From NCBI RefSeq assembly GCF_001590985.1, contig NZ_BCTX01000030.1:1-58502 (forward strand): 58,502 nucleotides of DNA. Reading direction: 5' to 3'. This document shows positions 1-8,547 of this stretch, one piece after another. The number at the start of each line of letters is the position of its first letter. Position 1 is the first letter of the stretch. A program made the position numbers and the translations under genes. The notes beneath the pieces were generated by a model. It did no database searches. It was not told the DNA's origin and was given only the letters and a program-made list of their open reading frames with translations. The DNA comes from Novosphingobium naphthalenivorans NBRC 102051 (GTDB lineage Bacteria; Pseudomonadota; Alphaproteobacteria; Sphingomonadales; Sphingomonadaceae).

Positions 1-84
1 AGCGGCCAAGCCATCGAAGCCCAAGCGCATGCTGACCGGCTTGCTCGCAAGGTAGACCTTCGTGCCCGGTGCCAGCGCAATCAC
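1..84 (-). CDS. tnpB: IS66-family TnpB (OrfB), 3' end outside the window
   Basis: Only the first 28 codons lie in the window. The frame opens with a GTG that overlaps the tnpA stop in a GTGA, the usual translational coupling of IS66 accessory genes. The visible start reads MIALAPGTKVYLASKPVSM and goes on to a GFDGLA block. Both match the N-terminus of the IS66 OrfB family, a small accessory protein needed for transposition whose biochemical role is still unclear. The rest of the element, including the large TnpC transposase, would lie beyond the left edge. Confidence 0.8.
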   Translation of the reverse strand, partial: MIALAPGTKVYLASKPVSMRLGFDGLAA

Positions 85-560
85 GACGCCTCCCGCAATG
101 CGCGCAGAACCCGAGCCAGCGCCTTCTCGTTGACGTAACTGTCGACCGCCAGGCGAATGCCGTTCCTCAGGTCGATATCGATCCCCCCAGGCCGCGCGCC
201 GGGATAGGGGCGGACTAGTTCTTCGGCCAGCGTCGGGCTTTGTGGCGGCACCGGTGCAGCAGGCATCGGTGCCGACATTGTCGGAGAAACCGCGCGCGCA
301 GGCTGCTCCGGCACTGTGCCATAGGGAATGAACTGCATCGGCTCGTTGGCGACCTTTGCCGCCTCGCGGCGCAAACGCTTCCAGTTGTGGATCAGGCTTG
401 GCGAGATCCCCAGAAGCTTTGCTACCCCCACGATCGTCGCGCCCGGCTCATCGCACCGCTCCAAAACCGCTGCCCGCTCAGCATCCGAATACCGCCGCCG
501 TCGCTCGACCCCCGTGATAATCTCGATCCGCTCCAAGCCACTCTCCTTCGGCAGTGCCAA
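81..560 (-). CDS. tnpA: IS66-family TnpA (OrfA) helix-turn-helix protein
   Basis: This 159-residue protein has the IS66 OrfA layout. A basic N-terminus (ITGVERRRRYSDAERAAVL, about residues 15-33) leads into a transposase-type helix-turn-helix (about residues 30-65, with the LLGISPSLIHNWKRL recognition segment). A Pro/Ala-rich linker follows, and then a C-terminal block (IDIDLRNGIRLAVDSYVNEK). It probably binds the element ends. The assigned start is TTG at 558-560. An in-frame stop lies 10 codons upstream and there is no clear ribosome site, so the 5' end may have been altered where the element meets the plus-strand iron-sulfur gene. It is coupled to tnpB through GTGA. Confidence 0.85.
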   Translation of the reverse strand: MALPKESGLERIEIITGVERRRRYSDAERAAVLERCDEPGATIVGVAKLLGISPSLIHNWKRLRREAAKVANEPMQFIPYGTVPEQPARAVSPTMSAPMPAAPVPPQSPTLAEELVRPYPGARPGGIDIDLRNGIRLAVDSYVNEKALARVLRALREAS

Positions 561-979
561 AGGACACTCCTGCAGAAATGCTCATCGCGGCAGGGCTCTA
601 CCCGCGCAACACGCCGGAGCCCGGACGCTTACGGAGCAGCGAGGCGCAACGACCCTTGGCCGCGCGGACAACCTTCGACGAGGTCGTGCAGGGGTTGAGC
701 GAGCCCGAGGCGCGGTTCGAAGCGGGACGCTGCCTCTCTTGCGGCAACTGCTTCGAGTGCGACAACTGCTTCGCGGCTTGTCCGGAGCAGGCGATCCTGC
801 GTCTCGGCCGCGGGCACGGCTATCGTGTCGAGCCCGATCTCTGCACCGGCTGCGGGATCTGCTTCGAGCAGTGCCCCTGCCACGCCATCGAGATGCAGCC
901 CGAACCCGTGCCGACGGATGCGCCACTTGGGCCGACCGACGAGCCGCTCGCACCGCATCGCTTCCGCCTGCGTGTATAG
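554..979 (+). pseudogene. GltD-like FAD/NAD(P) oxidoreductase, C-terminal iron-sulfur fragment
   Basis: The 141-residue remnant is the tail of a glutamate-synthase-beta-like NAD(P)-binding oxidoreductase of the kind often encoded next to nifJ. Two ferredoxin-type cysteine clusters are visible: CLSCGNCFECDNCFAACP (about residues 59-76) and CTGCGICFEQCP (about residues 97-108). The FAD and NAD(P) Rossmann domains, several hundred residues in the intact family, are absent because the frame runs into the IS66 remnant. The apparent GTG start at 554 lies inside the junction and is unlikely to be native. The stop is 23 bp upstream of nifJ, so the intact gene was probably first in that operon and passed electrons between NAD(P)H and ferredoxin. 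The fragment could still fold as a small 2x[4Fe-4S] ferredoxin if it is expressed. Confidence 0.75.
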
Positions 980-1002
980 GACCCTGAAGAGAGGAAGCGC
1001 CC

Positions 1003-4000
1003 ATGGAACGAATGACTATGGACGGCAATGCGGCCGTCGCGCATGTCGCCTATCGCGTCAATGACGTCTGCGCGATCTTCCCGATCACACCAGCCTCGCC
1101 CATGGCCGAACTCGCCGACGAATGGTCGGCGGAGGGGCGAACCAACCTCTGGGGCGCGGTGCCGATCGTGCAGGAGATGCAAGCGGAAGGTGGCGCTGTC
1201 GGCGCCGTGCATGGTTCGCTCCAGGCGGGCGCGTTGACCACGACGTTCACCGCTTCTCAGGGCCTGCTCCTGATGATGCCGAACATGTTCAAGATCGCGG
1301 GCGAGCTCACGCCCTGCGTCTTCCATGTGGCAGCGCGGTCGATCGCCACCCAGGCGCTCTCGATTTTCGGCGACCATTCCGACGTCATGGCCGTGCGTGG
1401 CACCGGCTTTGCCCTGCTCGGCGCCGCATCTGTGCAGGAGGCGCATGACCTGGCGCTGGTAGCGCAGGCGGCCACGCTCGAATCCCGCGTTCCCTTCCTC
1501 CATTTCATGGACGGCTTTCGCACCTCGCATGAGGTCAACACGGTCACGATGCTGTCGAACGATGATATCCGGGCGATGATCGACGACGAGCTGGTGCGCG
1601 CGCACCGCCAGCGGGCGCTGAGCCCGGAGCGACCGGTAACGCGCGGCACCGCCCACAACCCGGACACCTTCTTCCAGGCCCGCGAGACGGTGAACCCGTT
1701 CTACCTGGCAACGCCTGCCATCGTTCAGCGCGCTATGGACCGCTTCGCCAAGCTGACCGGCCGACATTATCAGCTATTCCGCTATGACGGCCATGTCGAG
1801 CCTGAGCGCGTGGTCGTGGTGATGGGCTCGGCTGCCGAGACCCTGCGCGCAACCATCGCCCACCTGACCGCCCAGGGTGAACGTGTGGGGTTCATCCAGG
1901 TGCTGCTGTACCGGCCATGGTCGGCCGAGGACTTTCTGGACGCGCTGCCAGCGAGCGTGCGCAAGGTGGCCGTGCTCGACCGCACCAAGGAGCCGGGCGC
2001 GCCTGCCGAGCCGCTCTGCCTCGATGTGGCGCAAACCCTGGCCGACGCTTTCGCCCGCGGCGCGCGCAAGGACCTGCCGCTGGTCGTTGGCGGGCGCTAC
2101 GGCCTCTCCTCGAAGGACTTCACCCCGGCGATGGCCAAGGCCGTGTTCGATCACCTCGAAAGCAATGACCCTCGCACCTGCTTCACCATCGGCATCAACG
2201 ACGACGTCTGCGGCACCAGCCTCCCGGTCGAGACAGGCTTCGAGATCGAGCCCCCGGGCACGACCCGGGCGCTGTTCTTCGGTCTCGGCGCGGACGGAAC
2301 GGTCGGAGCCAACAAGAACAGCGTGAAGATCCTCGCGGAGGACCCGGAGCGCCACGCGCAAGGGTATTTTGTCTATGACAGCCACAAATCCGGCGCCGAG
2401 ACCGTCAGCCACCTACGCTTCGGCAACGCGCCGATCGCGGCGCCCTATCTGCTTTCATCGGCCGACTTCATCGGCGTGCACAAGTTCGAGTTTCTCGACA
2501 AGCTCGATGTCCTGCGCCATGCCCGCGAGGGAGCGACACTCCTCATCAACGCACCTTACGATCCGGCCAAGCTCTGGGACCATCTGCGCCGGCCAGTTCA
2601 GCAGCACATCCTCGATAAGCACCTGCGGCTCTTTGTCATCGATGCGAGCGGTGTCGCGCAGCGCTTGGGGCTCGGCCCGCGGGTCAACACCATCCTGCAG
2701 ACCTGCTTTTTCGCGATCAGCGGCGTGCTGCCGCGCGAGGAAGGCGTCCGCCGCATCCGGGCGGCGATCGAGAAGACGTATGGCGACAAGGGCCGCGCGA
2801 TCCTGGAGAAGAACTTCGCCGCCGTCGACTCGGCGCTCGATCACCTTCATGAAGTGACTGTCCCCAGCTCAGTGACCTCGACCGAAGAACTGCATGTCTT
2901 CGTGCCACCCGATGCGCCGGACCAGATGAGACGCATCGCGGCGCTGCAATTTGCTGGCCGCGGCGACGAAATCCCGGTCAGCGCCATCCCGGTGGACGGC
3001 AGCTACGTAGGCGGTACGACGCAGTACGAGAAGCGCAATATCGCTTTCGAGGTGCCGGTGTGGGAACCGGACCTCTGCATCCAGTGCGGCCAATGCAGCA
3101 TCGTCTGCCCGCACAGCGTCATTCGCGCCAAGTCCTATGACGGCGCGTTGCTCGAGGGCGCCCCGGAGGGCTTTCTCTCCGCGCCCGTCAACGCGCGCGG
3201 CTACCCGGACAAGAATTTCACCCTGCAGATCGCGGTTGAGGACTGCACTGGCTGCGGCCTCTGTGTCGACCACTGTCCAGCCCACGACCCGCTCGACGCG
3301 AGCGTCAAGGCCATCAATCTCAGTGAGCGGCAGCCGCAGATCGAGCCGGGCCGACGCAACCTCGCCTTCTTCGATACCCTGCCGGAGCACGCCCGCCAGG
3401 ACGTGGACCTGCATCTCTCGCGGGGGCTGCAGTTCGTGCGGCCGCTGTTCGAGTTCTCCGGCGCTTGCGCCGGCTGCGGCGAGACACCCTATCTCAAGCT
3501 TTTGTCACAGCTGTTCGGCGACCGCCTGCAGATCGCCAACGCGACGGGCTGCACGTCGATCTATGGCGGCAACCTGCCGGCGCTGCCCTGGCGGTCCGGC
3601 CCCGACGGGCGGGGACCCGCGTGGAACAACAGCTTGTTCGAGGACAATGCCGAGTTCGGATATGGCATGCGGCTCGCCGTCGATCAGCAGGTCGCGATGG
3701 CATACGCCCTGGTTCGCACGCTCGCCGACCGGATCGGGCCCCGGCTCGCAGCGCAGATCCTGGATGCACCACAGCGCACAGACAGCGAGATCGTGGCGCA
3801 GCGGACGCGGGTCGAGGATCTTCGCCGTGCGCTGGCCGACGCGACCGACGGCCTGGCGCGGAACCTCCTTGCCCTATCCGAATACCTGGTACGCCGCAGC
3901 CTGTGGATCGTCGGCGGCGATGGCTGGGCTTACGACATCGGCGCGGGCGGCCTCGACCACGTCCTCGCCCAGCCGCGCAACGTCAACGTCCTGGTGCTGG

Positions 4001-4623
4001 ACACCGAAGTCTATTCCAACACCGGCGGCCAGGCTTCAAAGGCGACCCCGGTCGGGGCTGCGGCCAAGTTCGCCGCGGCCGGCAAGCGCACGCCGCGCAA
4101 GGACCTGGCGCTACAGGCGATCGCGTCGGGCTACGTCTACGTCGCCCAGATCGCGCTTGCCGGCAGCCCGGAGCAGACGATCCAGGCCCTGCGTGACGCA
4201 GAGGAATACGAAGGACCGTCGCTCATCCTCGCCTACAGCCAATGCATCGCGCATGGGCTGAAGCTCAATTTGCGCGACGGCATGAAGCAGCAGCGGCGGG
4301 CGGTAGCCAGCGGATACTGGCCCCTCTTCCGCTACGACCCCAGAATGCGCCAGGCGGGCATGAACCCCTTCCGCCTCGACAGTACCCGGCCCCGGTTGCC
4401 GCTCGAGGACTTCGCTTACCAGGAGCTCCGCTACCGGATCCTGACACACACCCGGCCCGAAGAGGCCCGCGTGCTGCTGCGCCAGGCCCAGGCGGCGGTC
4501 GACGAACGCTACCGACTCTACGAGGACATCGCGGCGCGAGATGGGACGCGCTTCCATCCCTTCTGGCAGGAGGAAAGCGTCGCTCCCCACGATGGCAACG
4601 AGACCGGGGAAGCGGCGCAATGA
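1003..4623 (+). CDS. nifJ: Pyruvate:ferredoxin (flavodoxin) oxidoreductase
   Basis: This is a single-chain PFOR of 1206 residues, the normal length for the fused enzyme. It oxidises pyruvate with CoA to acetyl-CoA and CO2 and passes electrons to ferredoxin or flavodoxin. The N-terminal pyrimidine-type domain carries the FPITPASPMAEL active-site region (residues 27-38). The ferredoxin insert has two clusters, CIQCGQC from C692 and CTGCGLC from C748. CAGCGETP at about 824 and a later Cys in ATGCTSIYGG form the proximal cluster. The thiamine-diphosphate site is GGDGWAYDIG (from about 971) with SNTGGQ (about 1005-1010). The start follows a GAGAGGAAG ribosome site 6 nt upstream; ATGs at 1012 and 1018 are alternatives. 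The enzyme is oxygen-sensitive, so it implies microaerobic metabolism. Its stop overlaps the next start. Confidence 0.96.
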   Translation: MERMTMDGNAAVAHVAYRVNDVCAIFPITPASPMAELADEWSAEGRTNLWGAVPIVQEMQAEGGAVGAVHGSLQAGALTTTFTASQGLLLMMPNMFKIAGELTPCVFHVAARSIATQALSIFGDHSDVMAVRGTGFALLGAASVQEAHDLALVAQAATLESRVPFLHFMDGFRTSHEVNTVTMLSNDDIRAMIDDELVRAHRQRALSPERPVTRGTAHNPDTFFQARETVNPFYLATPAIVQRAMDRFAKLTGRHYQLFRYDGHVEPERVVVVMGSAAETLRATIAHLTAQGERVGFIQVLLYRPWSAEDFLDALPASVRKVAVLDRTKEPGAPAEPLCLDVAQTLADAFARGARKDLPLVVGGRYGLSSKDFTPAMAKAVFDHLESNDPRTCFTIGINDDVCGTSLPVETGFEIEPPGTTRALFFGLGADGTVGANKNSVKILAEDPERHAQGYFVYDSHKSGAETVSHLRFGNAPIAAPYLLSSADFIGVHKFEFLDKLDVLRHAREGATLLINAPYDPAKLWDHLRRPVQQHILDKHLRLFVIDASGVAQRLGLGPRVNTILQTCFFAISGVLPREEGVRRIRAAIEKTYGDKGRAILEKNFAAVDSALDHLHEVTVPSSVTSTEELHVFVPPDAPDQMRRIAALQFAGRGDEIPVSAIPVDGSYVGGTTQYEKRNIAFEVPVWEPDLCIQCGQCSIVCPHSVIRAKSYDGALLEGAPEGFLSAPVNARGYPDKNFTLQIAVEDCTGCGLCVDHCPAHDPLDASVKAINLSERQPQIEPGRRNLAFFDTLPEHARQDVDLHLSRGLQFVRPLFEFSGACAGCGETPYLKLLSQLFGDRLQIANATGCTSIYGGNLPALPWRSGPDGRGPAWNNSLFEDNAEFGYGMRLAVDQQVAMAYALVRTLADRIGPRLAAQILDAPQRTDSEIVAQRTRVEDLRRALADATDGLARNLLALSEYLVRRSLWIVGGDGWAYDIGAGGLDHVLAQPRNVNVLVLDTEVYSNTGGQASKATPVGAAAKFAAAGKRTPRKDLALQAIASGYVYVAQIALAGSPEQTIQALRDAEEYEGPSLILAYSQCIAHGLKLNLRDGMKQQRRAVASGYWPLFRYDPRMRQAGMNPFRLDSTRPRLPLEDFAYQELRYRILTHTRPEEARVLLRQAQAAVDERYRLYEDIAARDGTRFHPFWQEESVAPHDGNETGEAAQ

Positions 4624-5645
4624 CGCTCGGGACGACCTACCTCGGCCTCGACCTCGCGCATCCAGTCGTCGCCGGCGCGTCGCCCTCGTCTGCGACCCTC
4701 GACGGCATCAAGCGCCTCGAGGATGCCGGGGCGGCGGCGGTCGTGACCACCTCGCTGTATGAGGAAGAACTCATCGACGAGGAAGAGGCGCTGGAAGCTG
4801 CCGCCATGGTCGGCGCGGAAAGCCATCCGGAGGTCACAGGCTATCTCCCGCCCCGGTGCGGATGCCGCAGTCCCCTGGCGGCGCATCTCGAGACAATCCG
4901 GCGCGCTGCGGAGGCCATAGCAGTGCCGCTGATCGCCAGCCTGAGCGCAACGACGCGGGAGGGCTGGGTCGGCATCGCAGCGGATCTGCAGTCGGCGGGG
5001 GCGGCGGCGCTCGAGCTTAATATCCACCATGTTCCGACCGATCCCACTGAAACCTCGACCGATGTCGAGCGGCGACTGATCGAGACCGTGCGCGACGTGC
5101 GCGCAGCAGTCCACATTCCCATCGCCGTGAAGCTCAGTCCCTATTTCACCGCATTGCCTCACCTGGCCGCCGGCCTGGCCGAGGCCGGAGCAAACGGCAT
5201 AGTCCTGTTCAACCGGCTCTATGAGCCCGACATCGATCTCGAGACCAGGACGTTTTGCCCCGTGCTGGAGTTGTCGACGCGGGAAGACATCCGCCTTCCG
5301 CTGATGTGGATCGCCCTGCTGAGCGGAAAGACAGCGCTCTGCATGGCCGCCAGCGGGGGAGTGGAGCGGACCGACGATGTCATAAAATACCTGCTCGCCG
5401 GCGCTGACGTCGTACAGACTGTCTCGGCGCTGCTGCGCCACGGACCGGAACATCTGGCCCGGCTGGTCAAGGGGCTCACCGAGTGGACGCAGGGGCATGG
5501 GGCCACTTCGGTCACGGAAGTTCGCGGGCGCATGTCCGCCGATCGGCTGGACGATCCCGAAGTGCTCGTGCGGGCCCACCAAACCACGGCTTTGCTTCTT
5601 CGACACCCCTGTCGGCACACCGGACGCGGCGTCACTGGCCTGTGA
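4620..5645 (+). CDS. Dihydroorotate dehydrogenase-like flavoprotein
   Basis: The 341-residue protein belongs to the FMN-binding TIM-barrel DHOD-like group commonly encoded beside nifJ. The family signature NIHHVPTDP (about residues 140-148), the VKLSP strand (about 179-183) and a C-terminal phosphate-binding stretch (AASGGVERTDDV) are visible. The start ATG overlaps the nifJ stop in an ATGA, so the two are translated together. That argues for a role linked to PFOR electron flow rather than for pyrimidine synthesis, but the physiological reaction of this branch is not established. The last 25 or so residues, rich in Arg and His, do not look like the usual family tail, so a late frameshift is possible. 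Confidence 0.85.
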   Translation: MTLGTTYLGLDLAHPVVAGASPSSATLDGIKRLEDAGAAAVVTTSLYEEELIDEEEALEAAAMVGAESHPEVTGYLPPRCGCRSPLAAHLETIRRAAEAIAVPLIASLSATTREGWVGIAADLQSAGAAALELNIHHVPTDPTETSTDVERRLIETVRDVRAAVHIPIAVKLSPYFTALPHLAAGLAEAGANGIVLFNRLYEPDIDLETRTFCPVLELSTREDIRLPLMWIALLSGKTALCMAASGGVERTDDVIKYLLAGADVVQTVSALLRHGPEHLARLVKGLTEWTQGHGATSVTEVRGRMSADRLDDPEVLVRAHQTTALLLRHPCRHTGRGVTGL

Positions 5646-5840
5646 GAAACAACAAGGGCTGCTTGCCGCAGAGACAGGCATCGCCTTCCCTGGATCTATT
5701 CGGCGCAACCTGCGGGGATGGAACAGCGCCGGCCCTTCTTTAACCTTCGTCAAGGACGCGGGACGACTACTATCCCTTATTGGATGCCTATTCAGGGACG
5801 GCTCCCGCCACCGCCAAGATATCCAAAGCGATCACCGACC

Positions 5841-7055
5841 ATGGCCTATCAATATTCCACTCTCGACGACCTTGATGTGACGGGCAAGCGTGTGCTTGTG
5901 CGCGCCGATCTCAATGTGCCGGTCCGTGACGGCAGGATCACCGACACGGCCCGGATCGACCGGCAGGCGCCGACAATCCGGGAGCTCGCCGAAAGGGGCG
6001 CGCGCGTCATCGTATTGTCCCATTTCGGCCGCCCCAAGGGCAGACTCGTGCCGGAGCTGTCGCTGAAGCCCATTGCCCCGGCGCTCTCCCGAGCCATCGG
6101 CCGCACCGTGGCATTCGGTAACGATTGCATCGGCGATGTGGCGAAGGCCGCCGTATCGAAGCTGAAAGACGGCGACGTCCTACTGCTCGAAAATACCCGC
6201 TTCCATGCTGGCGAGGAAGCGAATGATCCGGATTTTGCGCGAGCGCTGGCCGAACTGGGCGATCTCTATGTAAACGATGCGTTTTCGGCTGCGCACCGTG
6301 CACATGGTTCGACCGAAGGTGTGGCGCACATTCTGCCTTCAGCGGCCGGACGAGCGATCCAGGACGAACTCCTCCATCTGCATAGGGCGCTGGACCAGCC
6401 CAACCGGCCAGTCTTGGCCATCATCGGTGGCGCCAAGGTGTCGACCAAGATCGCCCTGATCGAAAACCTGCTGAAAAAAGTCGACATCCTCGTCATAGGC
6501 GGGGCGATGGCCAATACTTTCCTGGCGGCAGAAGATATCGATGTCGGCAAATCGCTTTATGAAGCTGATCAGCTCGATACGGCCAAGCGCATCGTTAGTC
6601 TCGCGACCGAAACCGGCACAATTCCGATTCTGCCATCTGATGTCGTCGTGGCGAAGGTCTTCGAAGCGGGGGCACCGCATCGCACGGTTCCGGCACGTGA
6701 GGTGGCAGCCGACGACATGATCCTCGACGTCGGTCCTGACACGATCGCCGACTTCGAACAGCATCTGCAAACGGTGAACACGCTGGTTTGGAACGGCCCG
6801 GTCGGCGCATTCGAGACGCCCCCCTTCGACCATGGCACGATGACCATCGCCAGGCTTGTCGCGGCGCGCACCAAAGCAGGTCACCTGCTTTCCGTCGCCG
6901 GCGGCGGCGATACGGTTTCGGCGCTGAAACATGCCGGCGTCGCAGGCGACTTCAGCTACGTTTCAACCGCCGGCGGTGCCTTTCTGGAATGGCTCGAGGG
7001 GAGGGAATTGCCCGGCGTCGCGGCACTCGCGGCAAGTGTGGGAGTGGCTCAATGA
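5841..7055 (+). CDS. pgk: Phosphoglycerate kinase
   Basis: This 404-residue cytosolic glycolytic enzyme interconverts 1,3-bisphosphoglycerate plus ADP and 3-phosphoglycerate plus ATP. The sequence shows the N-terminal substrate loop ([11 protein letters not shown], about residues 18-28), the SHFGRPKG motif (about 60-67), GGAKVSTK (about 200-207), the C-terminal WNGPVGAFE block and the nucleotide-site GGGDT near residue 360. An ATG further upstream is in frame, but its extra 41 residues are Pro/Arg-rich and not family-like, so [10 protein letters not shown] was taken as the start. The gene lies 195 bp after the DHOD-like gene and 100 bp before adh. It is probably an additional copy next to a chromosomal glycolytic pgk (inference), serving substrate-level ATP formation together with PFOR. 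Confidence 0.95.
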   Translation: MAYQYSTLDDLDVTGKRVLVRADLNVPVRDGRITDTARIDRQAPTIRELAERGARVIVLSHFGRPKGRLVPELSLKPIAPALSRAIGRTVAFGNDCIGDVAKAAVSKLKDGDVLLLENTRFHAGEEANDPDFARALAELGDLYVNDAFSAAHRAHGSTEGVAHILPSAAGRAIQDELLHLHRALDQPNRPVLAIIGGAKVSTKIALIENLLKKVDILVIGGAMANTFLAAEDIDVGKSLYEADQLDTAKRIVSLATETGTIPILPSDVVVAKVFEAGAPHRTVPAREVAADDMILDVGPDTIADFEQHLQTVNTLVWNGPVGAFETPPFDHGTMTIARLVAARTKAGHLLSVAGGGDTVSALKHAGVAGDFSYVSTAGGAFLEWLEGRELPGVAALAASVGVAQ

Positions 7056-7155
7056 GGTTCGCCGACTTCAACCGAATCGCAAAGGGTAAGAATGCCAAAG
7101 GCAAGGGACGTCTCGACCTGCGGCTCCGATCAGTACCAGATATGGAGACACGACC

Positions 7156-8181
7156 ATGGTGAAGACAATGAGAGCGGCTGTGGTACACGCCTTCGGTGAG
7201 CCTCTGAAGATCGAGGAAATCCCCATTCCGACGCCCGGACCCGGCGAAGTGCTGGTGAAGGTAATCGCCACGGGCGTGTGTCATACCGACCTTCATGCAG
7301 CAAACGGCGACTGGCCGGTGAAGCCGACTCCGCCTTTCATCCCTGGTCACGAGGGTACCGGGATCGTGGCAGCGCTCGGACCTGGCGTCGTTGGGTTGAA
7401 GGAAGGCGATGCAGTCGGAGTGGCTTGGCTCCACGACGCCTGCCGTCAGTGCGAATACTGCGAGACTGGCTGGGAGACGCTCTGCGAATCGCAGCATATG
7501 AGCGGGTACACGGTAAACGGCAGCTTTGCCGAATATGTCATCGGCGCTGCATCGTTCGTGGGACGTCTGCCAGATAATTGCAACTTTGCCGAACTGGCAC
7601 CTATCCTCTGTGCCGGCGTGACGACGTACAAGGGTATCAAGGAGGCCGAAGCGAAGCCGGGCGAATGGATCGCCATTTCCGGCATTGGCGGACTTGGTCA
7701 TATTGCGATCCAGTATGCCAAGGCAATGGGTCTGCATGTCGTCGCCCTCGATGTGACCGAAGAGAAGCTCGCCCTCGCCCGTTCGCTCGGCGCCGAGCTG
7801 GCAGTGAATGCGCAAGCGCCCGATACGCCTGCCAGGATCGTCAAGGAGACCGGTGGCGGTGCGCATGGCGTCCTGGTGACGGCCGTCTCGGTTCCCGCCT
7901 TCGCGCAGGCACTGCAGATGGTCCGCCGCAAGGGAACCGTGACCCTCACCGGTCTCCCTCCAGGCGCATTCCCGACGCCGATCTTCGATGTGGTGTTGAA
8001 GCGCATCACGATCCGCGGCTCGATCGTTGGCACACGCAAGGATCTCGCCGAAGCCATTGAGTTTGCGGTGGAGGGAAAGGTCCGCGCCCACATACACAGG
8101 GCACAACTCGATGACATCAACGAGGTGTTCCGCGACCTCAAGGCGGGGAAAGTCGATGGCCGGATGGTGATGACATTGTGA
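7156..8181 (+). CDS. adhP: Zinc-dependent alcohol dehydrogenase, AdhP type
   Basis: This 341-residue medium-chain dehydrogenase interconverts primary alcohols such as ethanol and aldehydes with NAD(H). Catalytic zinc ligands are visible in GVCHTDLHAANGDWP (Cys near 40) and GHEGTG (His/Glu near 63-64). The structural zinc lobe has the four cysteines of CRQCEYCETGWETLC (about 94-108). The Rossmann motif GIGGLGHIAIQYA lies at about 176-188. Length and order match AdhP throughout. The ATG at 7156 was used; an ATG 12 bp downstream (MRAAVV) is an equally plausible start. As the last gene of the cluster it could reoxidise NADH by reducing acetaldehyde when oxygen is low. Confidence 0.93.
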   Translation: MVKTMRAAVVHAFGEPLKIEEIPIPTPGPGEVLVKVIATGVCHTDLHAANGDWPVKPTPPFIPGHEGTGIVAALGPGVVGLKEGDAVGVAWLHDACRQCEYCETGWETLCESQHMSGYTVNGSFAEYVIGAASFVGRLPDNCNFAELAPILCAGVTTYKGIKEAEAKPGEWIAISGIGGLGHIAIQYAKAMGLHVVALDVTEEKLALARSLGAELAVNAQAPDTPARIVKETGGGAHGVLVTAVSVPAFAQALQMVRRKGTVTLTGLPPGAFPTPIFDVVLKRITIRGSIVGTRKDLAEAIEFAVEGKVRAHIHRAQLDDINEVFRDLKAGKVDGRMVMTL

Positions 8182-8547
8182 CGGTGGGTGCGCGCAGCGA
8201 GCCTCGCAAGGTTTCCCCAATTAGACTAGGGGCCAGAAATATATTGGGCGGCTCCAACGGTGTGACTTGATGCGCGGCCGCGTGACCAATGCGAAAAGCG
8301 ATCGAGCCACAGTCCGGTCAACTCGGCCCGCCAAGGGCCGTGACCTGGAGGTCTTCGAGTTCGCATTGAAACAATGCGGGTTAAACATCCTACCGAAGCT
8401 GACAAACCGGTTGTGTGCTTCGGGCGCAAGTCCGAAATTAGTGCTGGTCACCCTCAATCTCGGCAACCTCAAGGTCATCGTGAACGGGATTCGGTCGCTA
8501 TTATGACGATCTGATCGTCCTAGTCGGCCCACGACGGATTGAACGAT
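8182..8547. other. Intergenic region, no supported gene
   Basis: About 360 bp between adhP and the AlbA_2 gene. Open frames here on either strand (for example 8267-8506 plus) have no recognisable domain, no ribosome site and codon use unlike the neighbours. No convincing hairpin terminator with a T-run was seen. A promoter for the downstream gene is expected here but I cannot place one with confidence. Confidence 0.5.

Larger units (their letters stand above)
1..560 (-). mobile_element. IS66-family insertion sequence, partial
   Basis: tnpA and the start of tnpB define one end of an IS66-type element that runs off the left edge. I could not find a recognisable IS66 terminal inverted repeat or target duplication around 540-600, so the right boundary is approximate. 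Its tnpA start overlaps the first readable codons of a 5'-truncated plus-strand gene, which suggests the insertion or a later deletion removed that gene's front. Confidence 0.6.
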
